This document shows, in pieces, positions 1 to 6,627 of a DNA stretch of 15,975 nucleotides. The stretch is from Actinomycetota bacterium (GTDB taxonomy: Bacteria; Actinomycetota; Thermoleophilia; Gaiellales; Gaiellaceae): assembly GCA_005885085.1 (NCBI GenBank), contig VAXY01000082.1, forward strand, positions 1 through 15,975, read 5' to 3'. Numbering within the stretch: position 1 is the first letter of the stretch; every line of letters begins with the position of its first letter. Made by a program: the position numbers and the translations under genes. Below the pieces are notes generated by a model. The model was not told the origin of the DNA. It did no database searches and saw only the letters and a program-made list of their open reading frames with translations.

Positions 1-52
1 GATTCGTTAAGACTGCGTCGCTTCTCGGGGCGGTCTGGTACGACTGTGCGCC

Positions 53-502
53 GTGAGGGCCGCTCGTCTCTTTGGCTTGGCCATGCTGGCGGGACTCCTG
101 GCCGTGTCCATCCCGTCGCTGGGCCTCTCGAAGTCGCGGCCGAGGGCGGCACATGCTGACCAGGCCTGCGGCCGAGTCGAGTTCGTGAGCGGGCTCGAGG
201 CCGTCTTCGGGCGCTTCAAGACTCACCAGCAGGCGCTCACATTCCGCAGCCAGGTCACAGGCCGCGGTTTCGTGAACGCAAACATCATCGAAGGCTGCAA
301 CGAGTTCCGCGTCGTCATCCGCGGCATCGACACCTTCGACATCGGCGTCGATCTTCAGGGGGAGGCACGCCGCGAAGGCTTTGCGGTCACGCTCGAGTGC
401 ATCCAGGCCAAACCTGGGAGGTCGTCTTCGGCCATAGCCGCGATCGCGTCGCCGGCAACGCGATCATCAACCACGCCGCCGCAGAGGGTTTCCCGGGCGT
501 GA
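53..502 (+). CDS. Secreted SPOR-repeat protein, first half of a frameshifted gene
   Basis: The product starts at a GTG codon with a basic N-terminus and a hydrophobic stretch (about residues 6-27) that looks like a signal peptide or membrane anchor. Residues of about 40-118 form one SPOR-like unit made of two half repeats, seen as EAVFGRF...GRGF and FRVVIRGI...REGFAVTLEC. SPOR domains bind denuded peptidoglycan, so a cell-wall role is likely but inferred. After about residue 120 (near base 410) this frame becomes low-complexity Ser/Thr/Pro/Arg, while a second matching SPOR unit continues in the -1 frame up to base 630. The last 29 residues of this frame are therefore probably not genuine. An in-frame stop at 8-10 places the start inside the window. 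An ATG at 83 is a weaker alternative because it would trim the basic N-terminus. Confidence 0.6.
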   Translation: MRAARLFGLAMLAGLLAVSIPSLGLSKSRPRAAHADQACGRVEFVSGLEAVFGRFKTHQQALTFRSQVTGRGFVNANIIEGCNEFRVVIRGIDTFDIGVDLQGEARREGFAVTLECIQAKPGRSSSAIAAIASPATRSSTTPPQRVSRA

Positions 503-630
503 AGCTACGCAGCGACCCATGCGGTGGCTTCGAGGCCTATCTCGCCGGCTTCGGCGACCAGCGCGAGGCGCAGGCGTTCGTAACGGAAGCGAAGGCCCGC
601 GGTTTCGACGTCATCGCCGAGCTGAACTAG
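397..630 (+). pseudogene. Second half of the frameshifted SPOR-repeat gene
   Basis: This frame carries a second SPOR-like unit, WEVVFGHS...AEGFPGVKL followed by FEAYLAGF...ARGFDVIAELN, ending at the TAG at 628-630. It aligns along its length with the unit encoded at about 180-400, including EVVFG against EAVFG, a Cys at the half-repeat junction, and ARGFDVIAE against REGFAVTLE. The two units read as one tandem-duplicated protein if a single base is restored around 405-418, near GCCAAACCT. A GTG at 397 could start this half on its own, but I see no convincing ribosome binding site and it would lack a signal peptide. No canonical slippery heptamer is present. A recent frameshift mutation or an assembly error is the best reading. 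Confidence 0.55.
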
Positions 631-641
631 GCGTCGGCACG

Positions 642-660
642 AAAAAAGGCCGTCCGGGCC
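642..660 (-). terminator. Short hairpin plus T6, possible minus-strand terminator
   Basis: Read on the minus strand, GGCC-N5-GGCC is followed at once by six T residues (A6 at 642-647 on the plus strand). An outer GCAC/GTGC pair (637-640 with 662-665) could extend the structure. It lies about 40 bases past the methyltransferase stop, in the gap between convergent genes. The core stem is only 4 bp, so termination strength is uncertain. Confidence 0.4.
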
Positions 661-698
661 GGTGCTACCGCGCCGCGAACGACCTTGTGTCCGGAAGC

Positions 699-1328
699 TT
701 AAGCATGATCGCCCTTGCGGGCAAGCAGGCCGTTGCCCCGGCCCGCCGCGAGCTCCGCAAAGTCCGTGAATCCGCGTCGCTCCAGCTCGGCACGCAACGT
801 GCCGGGCGTGACGTAGATCGGCGTCGTCGGCCCGCCGGAGAACGCGAACAACGCGTGTCCGCCGGGTGCGAGCACTCGCGTGAGCTCGTCGAAGAACGGG
901 ATCATGTTTGCGTGCGCGACGAGCTCGAACGCCCCGTCCGCGAACGGCAGCGCTGACGCGTCGGCCCGCTGAAACTCGACGCGCGCGCGAAGCTCATCCG
1001 GTAGACGACGGCGTGCCTCTGCAAGCATCGCATCGGAGAGGTCGGCCCCGACCACCGCTGCAGCCGGGAAGCGGCGCGCGATCGCGACGGCACCGGCGCC
1101 AGTCCCGGTGCCGAGATCGAGGGCATGCGCAGGCGGAGCGGGCAGCGCCTCGAGGCCGGCTTCGTACGACGCCAGCGAATCCTCGAGCTGCATCGACGCC
1201 CACACAGACGCGAGCGAATCGAACTGCCAACGGATCAGGGGCCGGAAGAGGCGCCAGACGCCTGGGTTCCGTACGGCGGCATTCGTCGCCAGCCGCGCGA
1301 ACTTCCGGCCGATGGTTTGGCCGATCAT
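699..1328 (-). CDS. Class I SAM-dependent methyltransferase
   Basis: The 209-residue protein has a Methyltransf_11/25-type Rossmann fold. Motif I is DLGTGTGAG (71-79), followed by an acidic post-I residue in GADLS (D96), motif II RADASALPF (121-129) and motif III LAPGGHAL (153-160). These bind S-adenosylmethionine. The methyl acceptor cannot be told from the sequence. The N-terminal 60 residues are helical and probably form the substrate cap. The ATG shares a 4-base ATGA overlap with the stop of the upstream SAM hydroxide adenosyltransferase, so the two are probably translationally coupled. It is the last gene of the haem/cytochrome block. A role in tetrapyrrole or quinone methylation is possible from context only. 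Confidence 0.85.
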   Translation of the reverse strand: MIGQTIGRKFARLATNAAVRNPGVWRLFRPLIRWQFDSLASVWASMQLEDSLASYEAGLEALPAPPAHALDLGTGTGAGAVAIARRFPAAAVVGADLSDAMLAEARRRLPDELRARVEFQRADASALPFADGAFELVAHANMIPFFDELTRVLAPGGHALFAFSGGPTTPIYVTPGTLRAELERRGFTDFAELAAGRGNGLLARKGDHA

Positions 1329-2137
1329 GACGGCTCGAGGTGGATGCGCACCTCCCGGCCCGGGGCGACGCCGAACATCGCCGCAGCGTTCCCCCCGTTG
1401 ATGGCGATCGACAGGTTCCGGTACGAGTCCTCGTAGAGGATCAGGTCGCCGGGCCGCGCGTCCGCGAAGGTCCGCGCGGCGACGGCGTAGTAGCGCTCCG
1501 GACCGATCTGCAGCTCCACACGTGTTCCCGGCACGATTCCGACCCGGTCCGAGTGCGAGCGGTCGAGGTTCAGCTGGACGTTGCCGAAGCGGTCGATCCC
1601 GAGCACCGTGCTCCAGATCCGGGAGGTGCCGACCTCGGGTTGCGGCAGGTCGATGCGTGCCAGGGCGTCGGCCGCGATCGGTGGGCCGAGCTGCGAGAGC
1701 TCGACTCCAAGGGCAAGATGTGCGGCGGCCGGGGCGAAGAGATCGCGTCCGTGGAACGTGCGCGAGACCGACTCGAGCGCGTACTCCGGGTTCACGAGCT
1801 CGTACGCCTCGGCGATCCCGCCGAACTTCTCCGCGGCCGGGATCAGCAGGCCGTTGTCGGGCCCCACGTGCAGCCGACCCTCACGATCGCGCAGCGCCAG
1901 CGCGCGGCGCGCGCCCCCGACCCCGGGATCGACGACGGCGAGGTGCACGCCGGCAGGCATGAACGGCAGCGAGTTCGCAAGCGTCAGCGCGCCTTGCAGA
2001 ACTCCCTGCGGTGCGATGCCGTGCGTGATGTCGATGATCTCCGCGTCAGGGGCGATGCGTTTCATCACACCGTGGCAGGTGCCGACGAAGTCGTCCTGCA
2101 GTCCGAAATCCGTCAAGAACGTAATGAAGCGCGCCAC
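1325..2137 (-). CDS. SAM hydroxide adenosyltransferase (DUF62 family)
   Basis: The 270-residue protein belongs to the DUF62 family related to fluorinase and chlorinase. Characterised non-halogenating members hydrolyse S-adenosylmethionine to adenosine and methionine using a hydroxide ion. Visible hallmarks are TDFG (9-12), VDPGVGG (69-75), GPDNGLL (92-98), FHGRDLFAP (128-136) and, in the C-terminal domain, DRFGNVQLN (182-190) and the Asn/Gly-rich NGGNAAAMFG (247-256). The Asp-Arg-His triad of hydrolytic members fits D70, R77 and H129, with the same spacing as in the archaeal enzyme. The start is GTG at 2137, forced by the TDFG motif lying so close to the N-terminus. It overlaps the hemD stop by 25 bases and shares ATGA with the methyltransferase downstream. 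Its physiological purpose is unknown. Confidence 0.9.
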   Translation of the reverse strand: MARFITFLTDFGLQDDFVGTCHGVMKRIAPDAEIIDITHGIAPQGVLQGALTLANSLPFMPAGVHLAVVDPGVGGARRALALRDREGRLHVGPDNGLLIPAAEKFGGIAEAYELVNPEYALESVSRTFHGRDLFAPAAAHLALGVELSQLGPPIAADALARIDLPQPEVGTSRIWSTVLGIDRFGNVQLNLDRSHSDRVGIVPGTRVELQIGPERYYAVAARTFADARPGDLILYEDSYRNLSIAINGGNAAAMFGVAPGREVRIHLEPS

Positions 2138-2772
2138 GCCGCGGCGGAGTCTACGAGGCCCTGCACATCGTGCGACTCTGCCTCGGCGACGATCTCGACG
2201 CCTGCGGCCTGCGCTGCGGCCGTGGTCTGCGGTCCGATCGAGGCCGCCGGGCCGCGCCCGCCCGCGCGCGCGTAAGCCCGGGCGGCGGACGACGACATCA
2301 GCAGCGCGAGATCGGCATCCGGGAGCTCGGCGACCGCGAGCTCGACTGTTCGGTACACCGGGACGAAATCCGCGGCGAGCTCGTCGACGAGATGCATGCG
2401 CGCGCCCTCCGCGCCGACGAAGAGCGTGCGGCGAGGGCGTCCCTTGAAAGCGGCGACGAGCCCCTCCTGCGTGTGCACGTCAGCAGTCACGTCCGCCTCG
2501 AGCCCTTCCTGCCGCAGGGCAGCGACCGTGCCGGGGCCGATCGCAGCGATCAGCGCAGGCCGCCCACTCATCCGGCGGGCCAGCTCCCGGGCGCCGTTCG
2601 CGCTCGTGACGATCACGCAGTCGTAGTCGCGGACGTCGATCGGATCGTCCGAGAGCCGCTCGACCTCGAGCAGCGGCTCGGCGACGACGTCGAAGCCGTG
2701 TGCCTCGAGCGCGTCGACCAACTGCGTCGCCTGGTCGCGCGGCCGCGTCACGAGCACCCTTAGCGAAGACAC
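2113..2772 (-). CDS. hemD: Uroporphyrinogen-III synthase
   Basis: HemD closes linear hydroxymethylbilane with inversion of ring D to give uroporphyrinogen III, the branch point to haem, sirohaem and corrinoids. The 219-residue protein shows the family's two-lobed pattern: RVLVTRPRDQ (5-14), VTSANG (55-60), AIGPGTVAAL (77-86), YRTVE (140-144), SSSAARAY (160-167), SIGPQTTAAA (178-187) and HDVQGLVDS (201-209). HemD is poorly conserved, but position directly after hemC settles the call. I chose the GTG at 2772, which overlaps hemC by 13 bases and puts LVTRP at the usual distance from the N-terminus. The frame stays open to 2925, but those 51 codons are Arg/Pro-rich shadow of hemC. A GTG at 2757 is possible but would cut into the first strand. 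Confidence 0.87.
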   Translation of the reverse strand: MSSLRVLVTRPRDQATQLVDALEAHGFDVVAEPLLEVERLSDDPIDVRDYDCVIVTSANGARELARRMSGRPALIAAIGPGTVAALRQEGLEADVTADVHTQEGLVAAFKGRPRRTLFVGAEGARMHLVDELAADFVPVYRTVELAVAELPDADLALLMSSSAARAYARAGGRGPAASIGPQTTAAAQAAGVEIVAEAESHDVQGLVDSAAAWRASLRS

Positions 2773-3584
2773 GCCAGGAGCTCTGCGGCCAATTGGGATG
2801 GGTCGGAGCCGCTGCGACGCTCGATCCAGCTGCCGTCTTCCGCCGCGACCAGGGCGGTCAGCTGCCGCCCGTCGTGATGGGCGGCGACCGGGGCGAGACA
2901 GCCGCCGCCGATCTCGGCCACGCACGAACGCTCGGCCTCGACGCGCCGCCGGGTCTCGGCATCGTCGGCCGCAGCGACGAGGTGCTCGTCACCTGTCCGC
3001 ACCTGGAGCGCGAGCGCCCCCTGGCCCGCCTCGGGAACGATCTCGTCGGCCTCGAAACGCCGGCCGATCTCCCCGGCAAGGCCGAGCCGGTCGAGACCGC
3101 ACGCGGCCAGGACAATCGCGTCGAGCCCGCGCTCGCGGCGCTTGCGCAAGCGCGTGTCGATGTTGCCGCGCAGCGGCTCGATCGAGAGCGTCGCCTCGAG
3201 CGCGAGCAGCTGTGCGCGCCGGCGGATTGAGGCAGTGCCGACGCGCATCCCGGCACGCAGCTCGTCCGAGCCGCAGAGCGCATCCCGAGGATCCTCGCGC
3301 GTCAGGTAGGCGCCCACGCAAAGCCCATCGGTGTCGGTCGAGGTCATGTCCTTCGCCGAGTGAACAGCGACGTCGATGCGTCCGTCCAGCAAGGCTTCTT
3401 CCAGCTCTTTCACGAAGACGCCGCGCTCGCCGATCTCTCCGAATGGTCGTGTGCGGTCGCGGTCGCCGGCAGTCGTGATCGGCACGAGCGCGATCTCGAT
3501 GCCCGGGGCCCGCAGGTGCGCGGCGCCCCGCCCAGCCTGCGTCAGCGCGAGCCTACTGCCGCGGGAGCCGACGCGGATCAGCAC
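2760..3584 (-). CDS. hemC: Hydroxymethylbilane synthase (porphobilinogen deaminase)
   Basis: HemC joins four porphobilinogen units on a dipyrromethane cofactor to make hydroxymethylbilane. The 274-residue sequence has the N-terminal IRVGSRGSRLALTQA (3-17), the active-site loop IDVAVHSAKD (70-79, catalytic Asp at D79), GTASIRRRAQLL (116-127), RGNIDTRLRK (139-148), PEAGQGALALQ (184-194) and the cofactor-attachment Cys in GGGCLAP (C229). The length is slightly shorter than the roughly 310 residues of E. coli but complete. The segment after KD reads MTSTDTDGL, where most enzymes have V-P. Start is GTG at 3584, with the conserved strand beginning at residue 3. It lies 114 bases after hemA, the largest gap between hem genes here, and overlaps hemD. 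Confidence 0.95.
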   Translation of the reverse strand: MLIRVGSRGSRLALTQAGRGAAHLRAPGIEIALVPITTAGDRDRTRPFGEIGERGVFVKELEEALLDGRIDVAVHSAKDMTSTDTDGLCVGAYLTREDPRDALCGSDELRAGMRVGTASIRRRAQLLALEATLSIEPLRGNIDTRLRKRRERGLDAIVLAACGLDRLGLAGEIGRRFEADEIVPEAGQGALALQVRTGDEHLVAAADDAETRRRVEAERSCVAEIGGGCLAPVAAHHDGRQLTALVAAEDGSWIERRSGSDPSQLAAELLACLR

Positions 3585-3698
3585 GGCACCATCCGCGCTG
3601 CGCCCTCGTCTTCCCGGCGCACAGCCTGCGGTGGCGGATGCGGACGAACGCCGTCGGAACCTGCACCGGCAGCGGGCGCCCGATCAGGTTCGCGGTCT

Positions 3699-4925
3699 TC
3701 AGCGCTCGTCCTCGAGACCGAACAGGTGGCGCACCGCATCAGCATAAATCACGCCGTCGGCTGCCGCGGCGGCCTGTTTCATGCGGATTGTCGGCAGGTG
3801 CAGGAGCTTGTTCAGGACCGCCGTGGTCACCGACTCCGCAGCGCGCCGTTCGGGGCCACTCAGCTTCGCCCGTTCGAGCTCGGCCGCACGGATCTCCTCC
3901 GCGCGCGCCCGAAGCGACGCGATCGCTGGGACGACATCGAGCGATGCCTGCCACTCGCGGAAGCGGTCCGCCTCGGCCGCGACGATCGTCTCGGCGCGCT
4001 CGCCCTCCCGCCGCCGGCCGGCCAGCGTCTCGGCGACGACCGCCTCGAGGTCGTCGATGTCGTAGAGGTAACAGCCGTCGAGCTCGTGGATTGCGGGATC
4101 GAGGTCGCGGGGCACCGCCAGGTCGATCAGGAACAGGGGACGACCTCTACGGTCGCGCAGCGTGCGCTCGACCTGCTCGCGCGTGAGCACCCAGCCGGGC
4201 GACGCCGTCGACGAGAGCACCACGTCCGCGTGCTGCAAATCGTGCTCGACGTCCGCGAGGGCGAGCGCTGTGCCGCCGAAGCGCTGCGTGAGCTCCTCCG
4301 CGCGCTCGACCGTCCGGTTCGCGACGAACGCGATCGTGGCTCCCCGCGCGACCAGGCTCTTCACGGCGAGCTCGCCGGTCTCCCCGGCGCCGACGACCAG
4401 GACCGTCCGGCCGCGGAGATCGCCGAAGACCTGTTCCGCCAGCGCCGCCGCGGCAGACGACACAGATGCGGGGCTCTCACCGATCGCCGTCTCCGTGCGG
4501 GCCTTCTTGCCGGCGTGCAGGGCATGCCGGAAGAGGCGGTCGAGGATCGGGCCGGCTGCGCCGGCGCCGTGGGCGGCGCGTACCTGTCCGAGGATCTCTC
4601 CCTCCCCCGGAACCATCGAGTCGAGCCCCGCCGCCACGCGGAAGAGGTGGAGCGCAGCCGCCTCGTCCCGGAGACGATAGAGCGCAGGGCCGAGCTCTTC
4701 CTCGAGCGCGAGCAGAGCCGCCTCGGCCTTCCGTTCGGCCTCGTCACCGGACTCCGCCGCCAGGTAGAGCTCGGTTCGGTTGCAGGTCGACAGGCAGACG
4801 GCTTCGGCGCCGCCGCCGGCAAGACGGCGGGCCAGCTCGCCCGCCCGTTCGGAATCGAGCGCCGCGCGCTCGCGAAGCTCGATTGGCGCTTGGTGATGCG
4901 AGATGCCGACGAGGACGACGCTCAT
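3699..4925 (-). CDS. hemA: Glutamyl-tRNA reductase
   Basis: HemA reduces glutamyl-tRNA(Glu) with NADPH to glutamate-1-semialdehyde, the first committed and usually rate-limiting step of C5-pathway tetrapyrrole synthesis. The 408-residue protein has the catalytic Cys in CLSTCNRTE (C48), the tRNA/substrate motif AAGLDSMVPGEGEILGQVR (99-117), the NADPH-binding loop VGAGETG (178-184), FLIDLAVPRDLDP (265-277) and the dimerisation-domain motif NKLLHLPTIRMKQ (372-384). I prefer the ATG at 4925 because GGAAGG lies 7 bases upstream. A GTG at 4931 would add two residues but would sit only one base from that site. It follows the CcsA/HemX-like gene, which recalls the hemAX neighbourhood of Bacillus. The C5 pathway fits an actinobacterium. 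Confidence 0.96.
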   Translation of the reverse strand: MSVVLVGISHHQAPIELRERAALDSERAGELARRLAGGGAEAVCLSTCNRTELYLAAESGDEAERKAEAALLALEEELGPALYRLRDEAAALHLFRVAAGLDSMVPGEGEILGQVRAAHGAGAAGPILDRLFRHALHAGKKARTETAIGESPASVSSAAAALAEQVFGDLRGRTVLVVGAGETGELAVKSLVARGATIAFVANRTVERAEELTQRFGGTALALADVEHDLQHADVVLSSTASPGWVLTREQVERTLRDRRGRPLFLIDLAVPRDLDPAIHELDGCYLYDIDDLEAVVAETLAGRRREGERAETIVAAEADRFREWQASLDVVPAIASLRARAEEIRAAELERAKLSGPERRAAESVTTAVLNKLLHLPTIRMKQAAAAADGVIYADAVRHLFGLEDER

Positions 4926-4932
4926 CGGCACG

Positions 4933-4938
4933 CCTTCC
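4933..4938 (-). promoter_or_regulatory. Ribosome binding site deciding the hemA start
   Basis: GGAAGG on the minus strand, 7 bases before the ATG at 4923-4925. This favours the ATG over the GTG at 4929-4931. Confidence 0.6.
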
Positions 4939-4950
4939 GCCGATGAGCAA

Positions 4951-4979
4951 GGGAAGGGGCGTGGGGCCTAAAGAAGGGG
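4951..4979 (+). other. Four-tract G-run, potential G-quadruplex upstream of hemA
   Basis: Four G tracts lie within 29 bases: GGG (4951-4953), GGGG (4956-4959), GGGG (4963-4966) and GGGG (4976-4979), with loops of 2, 3 and 9 bases. They sit in the 76-base gap between the ccsA/hemX-like stop and the hemA start, on the strand that is template for hemA. Whether a quadruplex forms is inference. Confidence 0.4.
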
Positions 4980-5001
4980 TCGAGCCGAAGGCGAGCGACG
5001 C

Positions 5002-5793
5002 TCATGATCCGAAGTGGGTGACGGGAAGGGCGAGCCGGACGATCGCGACAAGCACGAAGCCGGCAAGGACGAGGTACGCGGCGCGGCGCCCGCGCCAGCC
5101 CGCGAGCCGGCGCAGCGCAAGATACGCGGCGTAGACCGTCCAGGCCAGAACGGTGACGGCCATCAGCGCGTCGAATCCGCCGCCGCGGTTGTGCAGGCGT
5201 GCAACCCCGACGGCGATGCCGAGCGTGAGCGCGGGTAGGGCGACCGCGATCGTTCGCGCGACCACGTCGTCGAGCTTCGCGAGGGCGGGCGCGCGCAGGC
5301 GCAGGATCGTGCTTTCACGCCGCTTCAGGCGCCGCTCCTGCCAGAGGTAGAGCGCCGACAGCCCGGCCGCGAGCGTGAAGCCGGCGAACGCGGCGAGCAC
5401 GAGCCCCACGTGCAGGACGAGGAAGAGGTTCGAGTAGTGGCTGCGCCCACCGATACCCGTGCCCCCGCCGACGCGGGCGAGCGCGAAGAGGACGACGGCC
5501 AGCGGCAGCACCGCCAGGCCCAGCAGCCGGTAGCGAGGGCGGCAGCCCCAGATCAGGTACGCGCCGACCACCAGCCAGACGAAGAGATTGAGCGAGCCGG
5601 CCCAGCTCGACCACGGGAAACCGTCGGCCCGCGCGGCCTGCACCGCAAGCAGCGCAGTCTGGACGAGCCAGCCGATCCGCACGCCCCACGTCGCCAACCG
5701 GCCCGCGCGGCCGGGTCGCCGCGCTTCGCCGAGGTAGGCGACGGCTGCCTCGCCATACGCCAGCAAAGCGGGCCAGAACAGGAGCTCAGCCAA
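5002..5793 (-). CDS. CcsA/ResC/HemX-family cytochrome c assembly membrane protein
   Basis: The 263-residue protein has about eight membrane spans (roughly 2-21, 36-53, 67-83, 89-106, 123-150, 180-200, 208-227, 238-257). The segment GFPWSSWAGSLNLFVWL (58-74) matches the loop-and-helix pattern seen in CcsA and HemX proteins. Candidate haem-ligating or structural His residues are H128, H201 and H260. The tryptophan-rich WDxKE-type segment of true CcsA is not evident; HNRGGGFDAL (201-210) stands at about its position. Two roles are possible: a ResC/CcsA-type haem handler, or HemX, which in Bacillus lowers HemA levels. Position between ccmD and hemA suits either. Start is TTG at 5793, overlapping the ccmD stop by 8 bases; no ATG or GTG in frame is nearby. 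Confidence 0.82.
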   Translation of the reverse strand: MAELLFWPALLAYGEAAVAYLGEARRPGRAGRLATWGVRIGWLVQTALLAVQAARADGFPWSSWAGSLNLFVWLVVGAYLIWGCRPRYRLLGLAVLPLAVVLFALARVGGGTGIGGRSHYSNLFLVLHVGLVLAAFAGFTLAAGLSALYLWQERRLKRRESTILRLRAPALAKLDDVVARTIAVALPALTLGIAVGVARLHNRGGGFDALMAVTVLAWTVYAAYLALRRLAGWRGRRAAYLVLAGFVLVAIVRLALPVTHFGS

Positions 5794-5944
5794 CGGCCAC
5801 CGCCTTATGCTGCGCGAGCTCGACGAGCTCCGCCAGCTCCCGCTCGAGCCGCTGCAGCTTCAGCGCGATGATCAGCACGTACGCGAGCAGCACGACGAAC
5901 ACGATCAGGTAGACGGCGGCGACGTACTTCTCCTCCGTACTCAT
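5786..5944 (-). CDS. ccmD: CcmD-like small membrane protein
   Basis: This 52-residue protein has a short polar N-terminus (MSTEEKYVAA), one membrane helix (about 9-30, VYLIVFVVLLAYVLIIALKL region) and a charged amphipathic tail (LERELAELVELAQHKA). Size, topology and place directly after ccmC match CcmD, which in Gram-negative bacteria helps release holo-CcmE from the CcmABC complex. CcmD is too short for sequence alone to prove this. Its ATG shares ATGA with the ccmC stop, and GGGAGG lies 7 bases upstream. The same frame is open to 6460, but that part is only the shadow of ccmC. Confidence 0.75.
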   Translation of the reverse strand: MSTEEKYVAAVYLIVFVVLLAYVLIIALKLQRLERELAELVELAQHKAVAVG

Positions 5945-6627
5945 TGGAGCGCCTCCCGCAGCTCGCGCAGGCGCATGTCGAGCCGCTTCCCGACGAGCTC
6001 GAGGTTGTAGAGCGTCGCGGCGAGGGAGAACATTGCGGCGCACGAGACACAGAAGGTGAAGAACTGCGAACCGGCCATGTTCGGTCCGCCTTTGTCGAAC
6101 GCGACCGGATGGATGAAACGCTCGGACAACCTGATCGCGAGCACGCTCACGGGGATCAAGACAACGCCGAATAGCGCGTACACCGCGCTCAGATTGGCGC
6201 GCTGCGGCCCGGGCGGAACGGAGAAGCGGAGCATGAAGTACGCGCAGTAGAAGAGGAAGAGCACGAGGAAGAGCACGAGCTGGTCCTCGCTCCAGACCCA
6301 CCAGTGACCCCAGCGGTAGCGCGCCCAGATGGATCCGGTCACGAGCGTGAGGACGCCGAAGATCACGCCGAGGTGGATGGCGACGTAACTCTCGAGGTCG
6401 GCGCCCTCCTCCCCTTTCCAGAGGTGGCGCAGCGCCTTCCAGCCGCCCCAGGCGAAGCACCCGTAGGCGGTGAACGCAATCGGGACATGGAAGTAGAAGA
6501 TCTTCTGGTTGAGGCCGTCCTCATCGAGCGGCGCGTAGAAGAAGATCAGCGCGATCGCCGCCGCCGTCAATGTCAGGGCGAGCGTCGCGAGCGCCGGCAG
6601 GCGGTTATTCCGTGACCACGTACTCAA
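5941..6627 (-). CDS. ccmC: Haem exporter subunit CcmC
   Basis: CcmC takes haem for cytochrome c maturation and presents it on the outer membrane face. The 228-residue protein has six predicted spans (about 11-31, 48-66, 84-102, 114-134, 148-166, 187-206). The tryptophan-rich loop reads WGHWWVWSEDQL (106-117). The family's two external His residues fit H47 (FYFHVP) and H173 (FIHPVAF). Compared with the usual WWxWDxRLT, the acidic residue after the last Trp is replaced by Ser-Glu. Start is the TTG at 6627, giving MSTWSRNNR before the first helix and a 23-base overlap with ccmB. The frame runs on to 6723, but those extra residues are ccmB shadow. No strong ribosome site is visible, so translation probably depends on coupling to ccmB. 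Confidence 0.88.
   Translation of the reverse strand: MSTWSRNNRLPALATLALTLTAAAIALIFFYAPLDEDGLNQKIFYFHVPIAFTAYGCFAWGGWKALRHLWKGEEGADLESYVAIHLGVIFGVLTLVTGSIWARYRWGHWWVWSEDQLVLFLVLFLFYCAYFMLRFSVPPGPQRANLSAVYALFGVVLIPVSVLAIRLSERFIHPVAFDKGGPNMAGSQFFTFCVSCAAMFSLAATLYNLELVGKRLDMRLRELREALQ
5952..5957 (-). promoter_or_regulatory. Strong ribosome binding site for ccmD
   Basis: GGGAGG on the minus strand, 7 bases before the ATG at 5942-5944, inside the ccmC coding end. It fixes the start of the 52-residue ccmD-like gene and supports it being real. Confidence 0.65.

Noticed and set aside
405..418. Programmed -1 frameshift in the SPOR gene
   Set aside because: GCC AAA CCT is not a canonical slippery heptamer and no clear downstream stimulatory structure was seen.
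1340..2275. Plus-strand open frame opposite the SAM hydroxide adenosyltransferase
   Set aside because: Antisense shadow of a gene whose catalytic triad and motifs are all visible on the minus strand.
3360..4946. A 528-codon plus-strand open frame opposite hemC and hemA
   Set aside because: It is antisense to two clear enzymes with intact motifs; long antisense frames are normal at this GC content.
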